Below, one piece after another: positions 24,794-32,294 of a stretch of DNA of 64,000 nt. Origin of the DNA: UJ101 sp047975265. Lineage in GTDB: Bacteria > Bacteroidota > Bacteroidia > Flavobacteriales > UJ101. A program made the position numbers and the translations under genes. The notes beneath the pieces were generated by a model. The model saw nothing but the letters and a program-made list of their open reading frames with translations. It was not told the DNA's origin and searched no databases. Position 1 is the first letter of the stretch; every line of letters starts with the position of its first letter. The stretch spans positions 1 to 64,000 of the forward strand of contig JBKEDE010000014.1 in the NCBI GenBank assembly GCA_047975265.1, read 5' to 3'.

Positions 24794-25261
24794 CTACAGT
24801 CTTCTCTTTTTAAAATATGTAGCTCTAACCTTCTATTTATAAAAAAATTAAAATTATTATCTTTTCTTCTCTCTGGTACTATAGGATTTGTAGAACCACA
24901 ACCTATTAAGTTGTAGGTTGTTCATTAACAGATAATTTATCTTTATATACTCTGATATAGATTTAGCTACTTTCATAGAATACTCCAACTGATATTTTTT
25001 ATTTGCTCGTTGGTTTTCATGTATTTCCAATCTAAATTTAATATTTGGATATTTTTCAACAAAATTTAGGATTTTAATTAAGTATTTTTCATCTTCTTGT
25101 CTCAAAAAATTCGTTGTATCTACCATATTCGGAAAATAATTCAAAATAAAATACCCACTATGACTATTTTGTATTTTCTCATCTGATAGTCCAAATGAAA
25201 TTTCTTGAGCACGAACTACGAAAGTGATTAAGCTCATCAATATACTAATAAAAATCTTCAT
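24757..25261 (-). pseudogene. Exported OmpA-C-like gene with a frameshift
   Basis: Starts at ATG 25261 with a signal peptide (IFISILMSLITFVVRAQE, cleavage after RA). An OmpA-like peptidoglycan-binding region follows: KYLIKILNFVEKYPNIKFRL, then AKSISEYI. Near 24896 the reading frame must move by +1. Past it the other frame gives CGSTNPIVPERRKDNN and INRRLELHIL, an excellent OmpA C-terminal match, ending SEMIKQDE and TAA at 24757-24759. Without correction the protein stops early at 24857. Either a one-base insertion has broken it or the sequence has an error there. The final codons overlap the start of Rhs copy A. Confidence 0.65.
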
Positions 25262-25262
25262 C

Positions 25263-25361
25263 CTATTTAGCTTTAACATTTTTAATTACATCTCTATGAA
25301 ATGACGAAATACCACCTAATATAGGAACTATTGCCCGTTTACACAAAAAATTCTGCTTTTT
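25263..25361 (-). pseudogene. Orphan C-terminal coding remnant
   Basis: An open stretch of 32 codons plus TAG begins after in-frame stops and has no start. It ends LGGISSFHRDVIKNVKAK one base before the ATG of the OmpA-like gene, the spacing expected of an operon partner. I read it as the 3' end of a lost upstream gene, possibly a toxin C-terminus. The promoter of the toxin-antitoxin pair has been laid over its 5' edge on the other strand. Confidence 0.4.
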
Positions 25362-25365
25362 TTAT

Positions 25366-25373
25366 TATCTTTG
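25366..25373 (+). promoter_or_regulatory. Promoter -7 element (TATCTTTG) of the toxin-antitoxin unit
   Basis: TAnnTTTG match in the gap before the small ORF at 25439 and the antitoxin gene. No -33 TTG lies at the right distance. Confidence 0.5.
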
Positions 25374-25438
25374 TTTCTCATAAAGAAACTAAGAGTAGTT
25401 TTTGAACTTTAAAAGAGAATTAATAAAAATATTGAACA

Positions 25439-25525
25439 ATGAAACAAATAGTTTTAAATATAAAAGACGGTAAAGCCATCGTCTTTAAGACTATAAACAC
25501 AATGCTTACAAAGCAAAGGTTTTAG
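25439..25525 (+). CDS. 28-residue leader or antitoxin-like remnant
   Basis: ATG at 25439 opens a 28-codon frame (MKQIVLNIKDGKAIVF, ending LTKQRF, TAG 25523-25525). The start resembles the N-terminal beta strand of small flavobacterial antitoxins, so it may be a truncated duplicate of the antitoxin or a leader peptide. It ends 37 bp before the antitoxin ATG. A chance frame is possible. Confidence 0.3.
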   Translation: MKQIVLNIKDGKAIVFKTINTMLTKQRF

Positions 25526-25562
25526 ACATTTTTTGATCAAAATTTACAAACAGCAAAATAGT

Positions 25563-25778
25563 ATGAGACATGTAACAGTATATACCACAGATAAGGAATA
25601 CAGCCATTTTGTAGAACTGGCTAAAAACCTGCACTACGTTAAAAAAATTGAGACGGATGATGAGCCTGCAAAGGTGGATGTTTTAGATAATATCAAAGCT
25701 GGCTTGCAAGAAGTAAAGCTTTTCAAAAAAGGCAAACTAAAAACTACATCCGCTAAAGATTTTTTGAATGAGCTATAG
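25563..25778 (+). CDS. Antitoxin of a RelE/ParE-type pair
   Basis: 71 residues from ATG 25563 (MRHVTVYTTDKEYSHFVELA). An in-frame TTG at 25533 would add ten residues, but the ATG gives the expected N-terminal strand. The C-terminal half (DDEPAKVDVLDNIKAGLQEV, ending TTSAKDFLNEL) looks like the extended segment that wraps the toxin. It overlaps the toxin gene by 11 bases, the usual coupling. No HTH or ribbon-helix-helix is obvious, so autoregulation is uncertain. Confidence 0.78.
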   Translation: MRHVTVYTTDKEYSHFVELAKNLHYVKKIETDDEPAKVDVLDNIKAGLQEVKLFKKGKLKTTSAKDFLNEL

Positions 25779-26094
25779 TATTGAGCTTTCTGCCAACTTT
25801 AAGAAAGAAGCCAAAAGGCTCACTAAAAAATACCCGTCTTTAAAAACAGAGCTGGCTAAACTCTTTGCCGAACTGGAAGAAAACCCAACTACTGGCACTC
25901 CGCTGGGCAACGATATTTATAAAATCCGTTTGGCTATCGCTTCCAAAAACAAAGGCAAATCAGGCGGTGCAAGGGTTCTATCATTTGTAAAAGTTACCCA
26001 AACTACCGTACTACTTTTCTCCATATACTCCAAAGGAGAAGTAGATAACCTTACAGACAAACAAATAAAGGAACTTATTAAGGATTACTTATAA
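25768..26094 (+). CDS. RelE/ParE-superfamily toxin
   Basis: A 108-residue type II toxin with the fold's pattern: YSIELSANFKKEAKRLTKKY (helix 1), LAELEENPTTGTPLGNDIYKIRLAI (central strand with the conserved G and R), and VLSFVKVTQTTVLLFSIYSK (last strands) plus a final KQIKELIKDYL helix. Many relatives are ribosome-dependent mRNA interferases. Catalytic residues vary and I cannot prove activity. It overlaps the antitoxin gene by 11 bases and its 3' end abuts a hairpin and an antisense Rhs remnant. Confidence 0.82.
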   Translation: MSYSIELSANFKKEAKRLTKKYPSLKTELAKLFAELEENPTTGTPLGNDIYKIRLAIASKNKGKSGGARVLSFVKVTQTTVLLFSIYSKGEVDNLTDKQIKELIKDYL

Positions 26095-26102
26095 AGCAAA
26101 AG

Positions 26103-26117
26103 CCCGATTTAATCGGG
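26103..26117 (+). terminator. Hairpin after the toxin gene
   Basis: CCCGATT (26103-26109) pairs with AATCGGG (26111-26117) around one T, 8 bp after the toxin stop. The T-tract afterward is weak. The same DNA codes for the tail of the antisense Rhs remnant frame. Confidence 0.5.
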
Positions 26118-26119
26118 TC

Positions 26120-26266
26120 ATACAGGGCTAACGAATCCACACTTAACCACAAACTTATCCTTGGCTTGTAGTACCTTGCTCCGTAATAATACAAACTTTC
26201 GTTTGGTAACGTGCTTTTTAGCACGTTGCTACTGTTATATCTGTTTATGTTACTGTGTGTGAACAT
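26120..26266 (-). pseudogene. Rhs core remnant, copy C
   Basis: The minus-strand frame from 26266 gives ESLYYYGARYYKPRISLWLSV followed by DSLAL, unmistakably the Rhs core signature, and then runs into the toxin gene's terminator and 3' end. Only about 35 residues of the core survive. The first 25 residues (MFTHSNINRYNSSN) are not Rhs. A perfect hairpin (AACGTGCT, AAAA loop, AGCACGTT) lies just before the YYYGARYY motif. Confidence 0.65.
26207..26226. repeat. Perfect hairpin before the Rhs copy C motif
   Basis: Arms AACGTGCT and AGCACGTT with a four-base loop lie directly upstream (in the minus-strand reading) of the LYYYGARYY codons. This is the same place where copies A and B carry hairpins, although the sequence differs. 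Confidence 0.55.
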
Positions 26267-26306
26267 TTTATTTTATAAACAAACAATGTTTGGATTGTTA
26301 CCTTTT

Positions 26307-26336
26307 TTGTAAAGTTAGCGTTTTTTATTAAATTTG
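26307..26336 (+). promoter_or_regulatory. Complete Bacteroidota promoter (TTG-N19-TAAATTTG)
   Basis: A -33 TTG at 26307-26309 and a -7 TAAATTTG at 26329-26336 are separated by 19 bp. Transcription should start near 26343, immediately before the inverted repeat at 26346-26399 and about 100 bp before the ATG of the secreted-protein gene. Confidence 0.6.
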
Positions 26337-26345
26337 CTTTGTTTC

Positions 26346-26399
26346 ATCTTTTCCAAATTTAGTAACTCTAGTTTTAACCATTACTAAGTTTGGGAAGAT
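26346..26399 (+). repeat. Long imperfect inverted repeat in the 5' leader
   Basis: The arm at 26346-26365 (ATCTTTTCCAAATTTAGTAA) pairs with 26381-26399 (TTACTAAGTTTGGGAAGAT) around a 15-nt spacer, with G-T pairs and one unmatched base. It begins right after the predicted start site of the promoter at 26307-26336. It could be an RNA leader hairpin or a DNA recognition site. Confidence 0.6.
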
Positions 26400-26440
26400 T
26401 ACAGAATGACTAAGTAAACCTGTAATCAAAAAATAGAGAC

Positions 26441-27174
26441 ATGTTAAACAGAATTACAATATTAAAAATATTATTTTTTACTACAGAGGTCTTGTTTGGG
26501 CAAAAAACAGATTATAAAGTGCAAAAAAAAGCATATATCCACTTTTTAAAAATGATACAATAATATCTAAAGAAAGTTATTACAAAGGAACACACCTGAA
26601 TTATGAAAAAGAATATGCTTATAATGGATGGCAAGTAATAGATTCTATAGTATATGATAAGAATTTATGTTTTAAAGTTTATCAACCCAATTATGATGTA
26701 GAAAAGAGAGTAATAAAGAACTATTCTTATAGTTATAAAAGCTGCTATCAGATAGACTATCAATTAGAAGGGACTTTACTTTTTAAAGATAGTTTTATGA
26801 TTTTAGGTAATTATTATAGTGCTCTTGAATTCGCTTTAGTAAATGATAATTACAATAGAAAGAAATCAGAGGATTGCTATATTTATGAGTTCAAAGACCC
26901 GGCTTTACCGTCTTTATTCAGTAATTATGGCATACCTAACACCGAAATGTTATTTTCATTATCTGTAAAACAAAAACAAAATTTAATTTTAGAAGATGAG
27001 TTTGATTATAAAAACTTTAATCTAAAGAGAAAGTATTATTATAAGGAAGATGTGTTAGAAAAGGTTCAGTATATTATTTGGAATAAACAAACCCAAATTC
27101 AGAAAATCTTTTACGAAATGTACAAGTACAGTAATGTCGATAATACCTCAGAAATGTCGAAACAGCATGAATAA
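26441..27174 (+). pseudogene. Secreted protein gene interrupted by a frameshift in an A8 run
   Basis: ATG 26441 opens a frame with a signal-like N-terminus (ITILKILFFTTEVLFGQKTDY) that reaches TAA at 26561-26563. From the A-run (26523-26530) the -1 frame instead continues for over 200 codons (YPLFKNDTIISKESYYKG, GWQVIDSIVYDKNL, ending SEMSKQHE, TAA 27172-27174). One missing A, or -1 slippage at A AAA AAA, would join them. The product would be about 244 residues, exported. The family is not recognised. Its last seven codons belong to the Rhs 3' repeat, as in the OmpA-like gene. Confidence 0.6.
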
Positions 27175-27390
27175 ACCAATACAATATATAGAAAATAAGC
27201 CGTACCTTTTTAATGATTTTGAGAGGTAAAGATTTTAGAGTATCTTTACCACGAACAAACTGCACGCAGTGCTGAGTTGAATGATAAAACGAATCTTTAT
27301 TACTATGGATCACGGTGTTATAAGCTATGTTCCAATAGGCTGATATATAAATATACGTTTAGTAATTCATTAAATTTTGAAAATCATTAA
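27167..27390 (+). pseudogene. Decayed Rhs core end, copy B
   Basis: The frame from ATG 27167 gives MNKPIQYIENKPYLFNDFER and then a stop. One frame away it resumes as YHEQTARSAELNDK, NLYYYGSRCY, YKYTFSNSLNFENH and TAA at 27388-27390. It is clearly the Rhs core (YYYGARYY to YTFSNPINY) with frameshifts, and without the SLWLSVDP segment. Compare copy A at 24375-24764. Confidence 0.65.
27225..27275 (+). repeat. Double hairpin inside Rhs copy B
   Basis: GGTAAAGAT and ATCTTTACC arms with an 8-nt loop are followed by GCAC-GCA-GTGC. They occupy the same site as the two hairpins in copy A and share the connecting sequence CGAAC(A/G)AAC(T/C)GCACGC. Confidence 0.6.
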
Positions 27391-27412
27391 TCGCTATTAA
27401 GAAATAATTAAG

Positions 27413-28924
27413 ATGAATAAAAGAGCATTAATTAGTGTTTCGGATAAAACCTTTTGCGTTGATTTCGCTAAATTTTTAAAAAGTAAGAACTATGAGATTA
27501 TTTCTACAGGAGGAACTTTTAGACATCTGACAAACAGTGGAATAAAAGTAACTAACATTTCTGAAATAACACAGTTTCCTGAAATTTTAGACGGGCGTGT
27601 GAAAACATTAAATCCGATGATTCACGGAGGGATTTTGGCTAAGCGAGATAAAAAAGATCATATAACAACCTTGATAGAACACCACATCCAGCCAATTGAT
27701 ATGGTGGTGGTTAATTTATATCCTTTTTTTGAAAATGCTCAAAAAGGCTTAGAATTAGAAGAGTTGATTGAATTTATCGATATTGGTGGTCCAACCATGT
27801 TACGTGCTGCTGCCAAATCATTTTTTGATGTAACGGTCATCTCAAATACAGAAGATTATACATTGGTTCAAAAAGAGATAGAAGAAAAAGGTAATACTTC
27901 ATTTGAAACCCGTAAAAAATTAGCAGGCAAAGTATTTAATTTAACCTCTGCTTACGATGCAGCTATCTCTATGATGCTTTTAGAAGATCATTATCCACCA
28001 TACCTGAACGCCTCTTATAAAAAGGTAATGGATTTGCGTTATGGAGAAAATCCGCATCAAAAATCCGCTTTTTATATAGATACCATAAAGAGAGGAATTT
28101 TAAAAAACATGGAACAATTAAACGGAAAAGAATTATCATTTAATAACATTCGAGATATGGACATGGCTTACAAAGTAGTTTGTGAATTTGAAGAAACTAC
28201 TTGTTGTGCAGTGAAACATAGTACACCATGTGGCGTAGCCATTGATTCTGATATGCTTATTGCTTATAAAAAAGCACACGATTGTGATCCGATTTCAATT
28301 TTTGGAGGAATAGTAGCCTTTAACAAAGAAGTAGATACAGAAACTGCAGAAGAATTAAATAAAATATTTTTAGAAATTGTTATTGCCCCCGCTTTCTCAA
28401 AAGATGCATTGGAAATCTTAAAAAAGAAGAAAAATTTACGTCTTATAAAAGTAAACAATTCTTTGTCTGACCAAGTTGAATATGTAAAAGTTGACGGAGG
28501 GTTATTAGTTCAGGATGTTGATCGTTCTTTTTCAAAAAACATAAAAGTGGTAACCAAAGTACAGCCTTCCAAGCAACAAATGAAAGACTTGATTTTTGCT
28601 CAAAAAGTAATCAAACATGTAAAAAGTAATGCCATTGTCATTGCGGGTAATCAGCAAGTTTTAGGTGTAGGAACAGGTGAAACGAATCGTATTTGGGCTA
28701 CAGAACAAGCTATTAATCGAGCAAAAGAAAAACAGACCAACGATTTGGTTTTAGCTTCAGATGCTTTTTTTCCTTTTCGAGATGTTGTGGATATGGCAGC
28801 AAAACATGGAATAGTTGCAGTTATTCAACCTGGAGGCTCTATCCGTGATGAAGAAAGCATAGAAGCATGTAATGAACATGGAATTCCTATGGTATGTACG
28901 GGAATGCGTCATTTTAAACATTAA
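27413..28924 (+). CDS. purH: Bifunctional AICAR transformylase/IMP cyclohydrolase
   Basis: A 503-residue enzyme doing the last two steps of IMP synthesis. The N-terminal IMP cyclohydrolase (1-190) shows RALISVSDKT, STGGTFRHL and LDGRVKTLNP. The C-terminal transformylase shows LRYGENPHQKSAFY, the AVKHSTPCGVAI catalytic Lys-His pair, and SDAFFPFRDVVD. It is followed after 26 bp by purD, a purine operon. It starts 22 bp after the end of the decayed Rhs copy B, so this gene marks the edge of the accessory island. Confidence 0.96.
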   Translation: MNKRALISVSDKTFCVDFAKFLKSKNYEIISTGGTFRHLTNSGIKVTNISEITQFPEILDGRVKTLNPMIHGGILAKRDKKDHITTLIEHHIQPIDMVVVNLYPFFENAQKGLELEELIEFIDIGGPTMLRAAAKSFFDVTVISNTEDYTLVQKEIEEKGNTSFETRKKLAGKVFNLTSAYDAAISMMLLEDHYPPYLNASYKKVMDLRYGENPHQKSAFYIDTIKRGILKNMEQLNGKELSFNNIRDMDMAYKVVCEFEETTCCAVKHSTPCGVAIDSDMLIAYKKAHDCDPISIFGGIVAFNKEVDTETAEELNKIFLEIVIAPAFSKDALEILKKKKNLRLIKVNNSLSDQVEYVKVDGGLLVQDVDRSFSKNIKVVTKVQPSKQQMKDLIFAQKVIKHVKSNAIVIAGNQQVLGVGTGETNRIWATEQAINRAKEKQTNDLVLASDAFFPFRDVVDMAAKHGIVAVIQPGGSIRDEESIEACNEHGIPMVCTGMRHFKH

Positions 28925-28950
28925 AACAATAAAATCTATAAAGACTTATT

Positions 28951-30183
28951 ATGAAAATATTAATTATAGGAAACGGTGGTCGCGAGCATGCTATTGGGCA
29001 AAAAATCATGAAAGATAATCCTACCGTGCAACTATATTTTGCAACAGGAAATGGGGGAACAGCTCAAATTGGAACAAATATACCAGCAGATACCGTTTCA
29101 GAATTAGTGCAATTTACTGAAAATGAGAAAATTGATTTGACAATGGTTGGATCAGAGGCACTTTTGGTAGAAGGTATTGTTGATCAATTTCAAGAAAAAG
29201 GATTAAAAATTTTCGGACCTCATCAAAAAGCTGCTCAATTGGAAGGTAGCAAAGCTTTTGCTAAGGAATTTATGAATAAATACGGAGTAAAGACAGCCGC
29301 TTATAAAACATTTACAGGCTACTATGCTGCAAAAGATTATTTGGCAGAATGTCCTTACCCGACAGTAATCAAGGCTGACGGATTAGCTGCCGGAAAAGGG
29401 GTCGTTATCTGTAAAAATCAAGAAGATGCAGAAACAACTTTGAAAGAAATCATGAAAGACAAAATTTTTGGTGATTCAGGAAATACGGTAGTAATAGAGG
29501 AGTTTCTAGAAGGAAAAGAAGCTTCCATTCTTTCATATTTTAATGGAAAAGAAATTGTTCCGTTTATTTCTGCTAAAGATCATAAAAAAATAGGAGAAGG
29601 AGAAACGGGACTAAATACGGGAGGAATGGGTGTTGTCGCTCCTAATCCTTATGTAACGGATAAAATTGATAATGTTTTTGTAAACGATATTTTAAACCCA
29701 ACTTTGAGAGGATTGTTGCAAGAAAATTTAATTTTTTCAGGAGTCATTTTTTTTGGATTAATGATGACAGAAAAAGGAGTGTATTTATTGGAATACAACT
29801 TACGGATGGGAGACCCTGAAACCCAAGCCATATTGCCTTTAATGGAATCTAATTTATTGAAAATCACAGAAAAAGCACTAAATCAAGAAACGTTTAATAT
29901 ACAATGGAAAAAGCAACATTCTTGTTGTGTTGTAATGGTTTCCGGAGGATATCCACTAAATTATGATAAAGGTTTTGAAATAATGGGTTTAGAACAAGTT
30001 GATACCGATTATTATATAGCAGGAGCGACACTTAAAAACGGAAAACAGATTACGTCAGGAGGGCGTGTAATTAATGTTGTGGGGTACAGTAATACGTTAG
30101 AAGAAGCCCGAAAAAAAGCGTATGATAACGTAAAGAAAATTCGTTTTGATTTTAAATATTATCGTGAAGATATTGGATTGTAG
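28951..30183 (+). CDS. purD: Phosphoribosylamine-glycine ligase
   Basis: A 410-residue ATP-grasp enzyme joining glycine to phosphoribosylamine in purine synthesis. The N-terminal Rossmann signature ILIIGNGGREHAIG, the ATP-grasp core VIKADGLAAGKGVV, the LNTGGMGVVAPNPYV loop and the NLRMGDPETQAI metal site are all visible. It is cotranscribed with purH. Slightly shorter than E. coli PurD but complete at the C-terminus. Confidence 0.96.
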   Translation: MKILIIGNGGREHAIGQKIMKDNPTVQLYFATGNGGTAQIGTNIPADTVSELVQFTENEKIDLTMVGSEALLVEGIVDQFQEKGLKIFGPHQKAAQLEGSKAFAKEFMNKYGVKTAAYKTFTGYYAAKDYLAECPYPTVIKADGLAAGKGVVICKNQEDAETTLKEIMKDKIFGDSGNTVVIEEFLEGKEASILSYFNGKEIVPFISAKDHKKIGEGETGLNTGGMGVVAPNPYVTDKIDNVFVNDILNPTLRGLLQENLIFSGVIFFGLMMTEKGVYLLEYNLRMGDPETQAILPLMESNLLKITEKALNQETFNIQWKKQHSCCVVMVSGGYPLNYDKGFEIMGLEQVDTDYYIAGATLKNGKQITSGGRVINVVGYSNTLEEARKKAYDNVKKIRFDFKYYREDIGL

Positions 30184-30290
30184 TTGAGAATATTAACTAT
30201 AAAATTATTGTAATCCTAAGAAATAAATTATAGCACGCTTTTTTTATACTAACCATGATAAGATTCATTTTTAAAGACACTAAAGTTTCT

Positions 30291-30298
30291 TATCTTTG
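30291..30298 (+). promoter_or_regulatory. Promoter -7 element (TATCTTTG)
   Basis: TAnnTTTG match 16 bp before the ATG of the GH13-like gene. The gap after purD (30184-30314) otherwise shows nothing. Confidence 0.5.
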
Positions 30299-30314
30299 GA
30301 AGATAAAATAAAAA

Positions 30315-32294
30315 ATGAAAGAATCGATCTTAATAAAGCTTCACAAACACTTTAAAAAAAGACTTAAAAAAACGGATTTTGACTATTATATTCCTTCCTT
30401 ATGGATGTTAAAAGAAGAGCCTTCACATCCTGTAAAAGTAAATTTTAACCGTTATTATGAAAGTATTATTGAAACCATTATAGAACAAGCTGACAGAAGC
30501 AAAGATTATTCAAAGTCGTTATCTTCCATGCATAACTCACACGCAGGAATTGGAGGCGATTGGACTTATACATCGTCTATTTATAATATTTATCCGAGAT
30601 TGACCACCGCTTATGACCATGACCAAGACGGACATGTGGGAGGTAATAAAAAGGATATAACTATGGATGAAAAAAATCTGTTCAGAGAAACCGGTACTTT
30701 TTTGAAGTGCATTGCAATGTTGCCTTATATCAAACAGTTAGGGGTCAATGTTATTCATTGCCTGCCTATAACATCAATAGGGCAAGATGGTAACAAAGGT
30801 GATTTGGGTTCTCCGTATGCCGTCAAAAATCCGTATCATATAGATGACCGATTAGCAGAAATTTGTATTCCTTTTACCATAGAAGAACAGTTTAAAGCTT
30901 TTGTAGAAGCGACTCATATCATGGGAATCAGAGTAATTTTGGAATTTGTTTTGCGTACAACTTCTTTAAGTGGAGATTGGGTTAAAACCAATCCTGAGTG
31001 GTTTTACTGGATTGATAAATCTCGATTAAAAGAATATCAATCACCGATATTTCCTAAAAAAGAATTGATTGAAATAAAAAAAGTACCCGGTGGCGGTGGA
31101 TTTTATTTTGCTCCAAATGAACAATACCGAAGTTTGTTTAAAACACCTCCAAAACCGGAACAAATCAAACAAATAAAAGAAAAATATACCGCAAAAACAG
31201 AAGAAGGAGAGTTCGTAATTCCAGGAGCTTTCGCTGATTGGCCACCTGATGACCTTCAACCGGCATGGTCAGATGTTACTTACTTGAGAATGTACGATTA
31301 TCCGATAGGAACGCCTAATAATGATTATAATTACATTGCTTATAATACAATTCGTTATTATGATCCGGAATTGGCTCAGGAAAAAAATGTAAACCGTGCT
31401 TTATGGAACAAAATTGGTGGTGTAATTCCCAATTATCAAGTAAAATTTGGAATTGATGGAGTGATGATGGATATGGGGCACGCTTTGCCTAAACCTTTAA
31501 TAGCAGAAATAATTCAAAAAGCACGTAATATAGACGGAGATTTTGCTTTTTTAGAAGAAAATTTTGAGATCGAATGGAATAGTAGAGAAGCCGGATATAA
31601 TGGTACTTTAGGCTTCGAATGGCAAACTATGGGTAAAAAGGGAGGAATCCGAACAGTAATCCAAAAATCTTCAGAAAATTTAGGACTTCCTTTTTTGGGA
31701 ACGCCTGAAACCCATAATACTCCAAGAACAGTTCAACGAGGTGGCTCCATCCATTCTAAACAAATGTGGGCTATTAATAATTTTTTACCAAATTGCATCC
31801 CTTTTATTCATAGCGGTTATGAATTGTATGAAGATTATCCGGTGAATACAGGACTTAATTTTACAGAAGAAGAAATGGTTTATTATGAAGGGCATCATTT
31901 AGGATTGTTTTATAAAAATGCTTATAAGTGGAATCGTGAAGAAACCATGATTCCGTTTATGAAACAAATTGCGGCTTTACGACAAAAACATTTTGAAATG
32001 ATTGCAAATGGTGATGAAAATTCCATTCGAATCCTATATCCCGAAAATATTTTTGGAAATGTAATTGCTTTTGATCGATTTGATACGTATCATCCATGGG
32101 ATAGTATTTTGGTGGTAGCCAATATTAATTATCACCATTGGGAAAAATTTTATTTAAAAATAGAAGGCACTTTTTATAATCAGTACACAGAATATTTAAC
32201 TCAACGTGTTTTTTCTTTTGTAGATCATTGGATATCAGCTGATTTAGAGCCAGGTCAAGTTATGATTTTTGAATTAGATAAATATTTAGGATAA
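30315..32294 (+). CDS. GH13-like alpha-glucan-active enzyme with unusual active-site motifs
   Basis: A 659-residue cytosolic TIM-barrel protein resembling the alpha-amylase clan, closest in local pattern to GlgE-like members (LRTTSLSGDWVKTNPEWFYW). The expected region II gives GVMMDMGHALP: the nucleophile Asp and the His are there, but the usual Arg two residues before is Met. Region III gives FLEENFE with the acid/base Glu. Region IV gives PETHNTPRT, with His then Asn where Asp is usual. It may therefore be a transferase, altered in specificity, or inactive. It overlaps the next lipoprotein gene by one base. Substrate unknown. Confidence 0.7.
   Translation: MKESILIKLHKHFKKRLKKTDFDYYIPSLWMLKEEPSHPVKVNFNRYYESIIETIIEQADRSKDYSKSLSSMHNSHAGIGGDWTYTSSIYNIYPRLTTAYDHDQDGHVGGNKKDITMDEKNLFRETGTFLKCIAMLPYIKQLGVNVIHCLPITSIGQDGNKGDLGSPYAVKNPYHIDDRLAEICIPFTIEEQFKAFVEATHIMGIRVILEFVLRTTSLSGDWVKTNPEWFYWIDKSRLKEYQSPIFPKKELIEIKKVPGGGGFYFAPNEQYRSLFKTPPKPEQIKQIKEKYTAKTEEGEFVIPGAFADWPPDDLQPAWSDVTYLRMYDYPIGTPNNDYNYIAYNTIRYYDPELAQEKNVNRALWNKIGGVIPNYQVKFGIDGVMMDMGHALPKPLIAEIIQKARNIDGDFAFLEENFEIEWNSREAGYNGTLGFEWQTMGKKGGIRTVIQKSSENLGLPFLGTPETHNTPRTVQRGGSIHSKQMWAINNFLPNCIPFIHSGYELYEDYPVNTGLNFTEEEMVYYEGHHLGLFYKNAYKWNREETMIPFMKQIAALRQKHFEMIANGDENSIRILYPENIFGNVIAFDRFDTYHPWDSILVVANINYHHWEKFYLKIEGTFYNQYTEYLTQRVFSFVDHWISADLEPGQVMIFELDKYLG

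Larger units (their letters stand above)
27139..27390 (+). repeat. Rhs 3' module repeat, copy B (inverted partner of 24515-24793)
   Basis: Begins GATAATACCTCAGAAATG and matches copy A through AGAAAATAAGC, TTTTTAATGATTT, the hairpin pair and TTTAGTAAT. Orientation is opposite to copy A. It carries the last codons of the secreted-protein gene and then a decayed Rhs core. Confidence 0.65.

Noticed and set aside
27074..27313. Minus-strand ORF opposite Rhs copy B
   Set aside because: Antisense of the decayed Rhs core and its hairpins; the same pattern appears opposite copy A.
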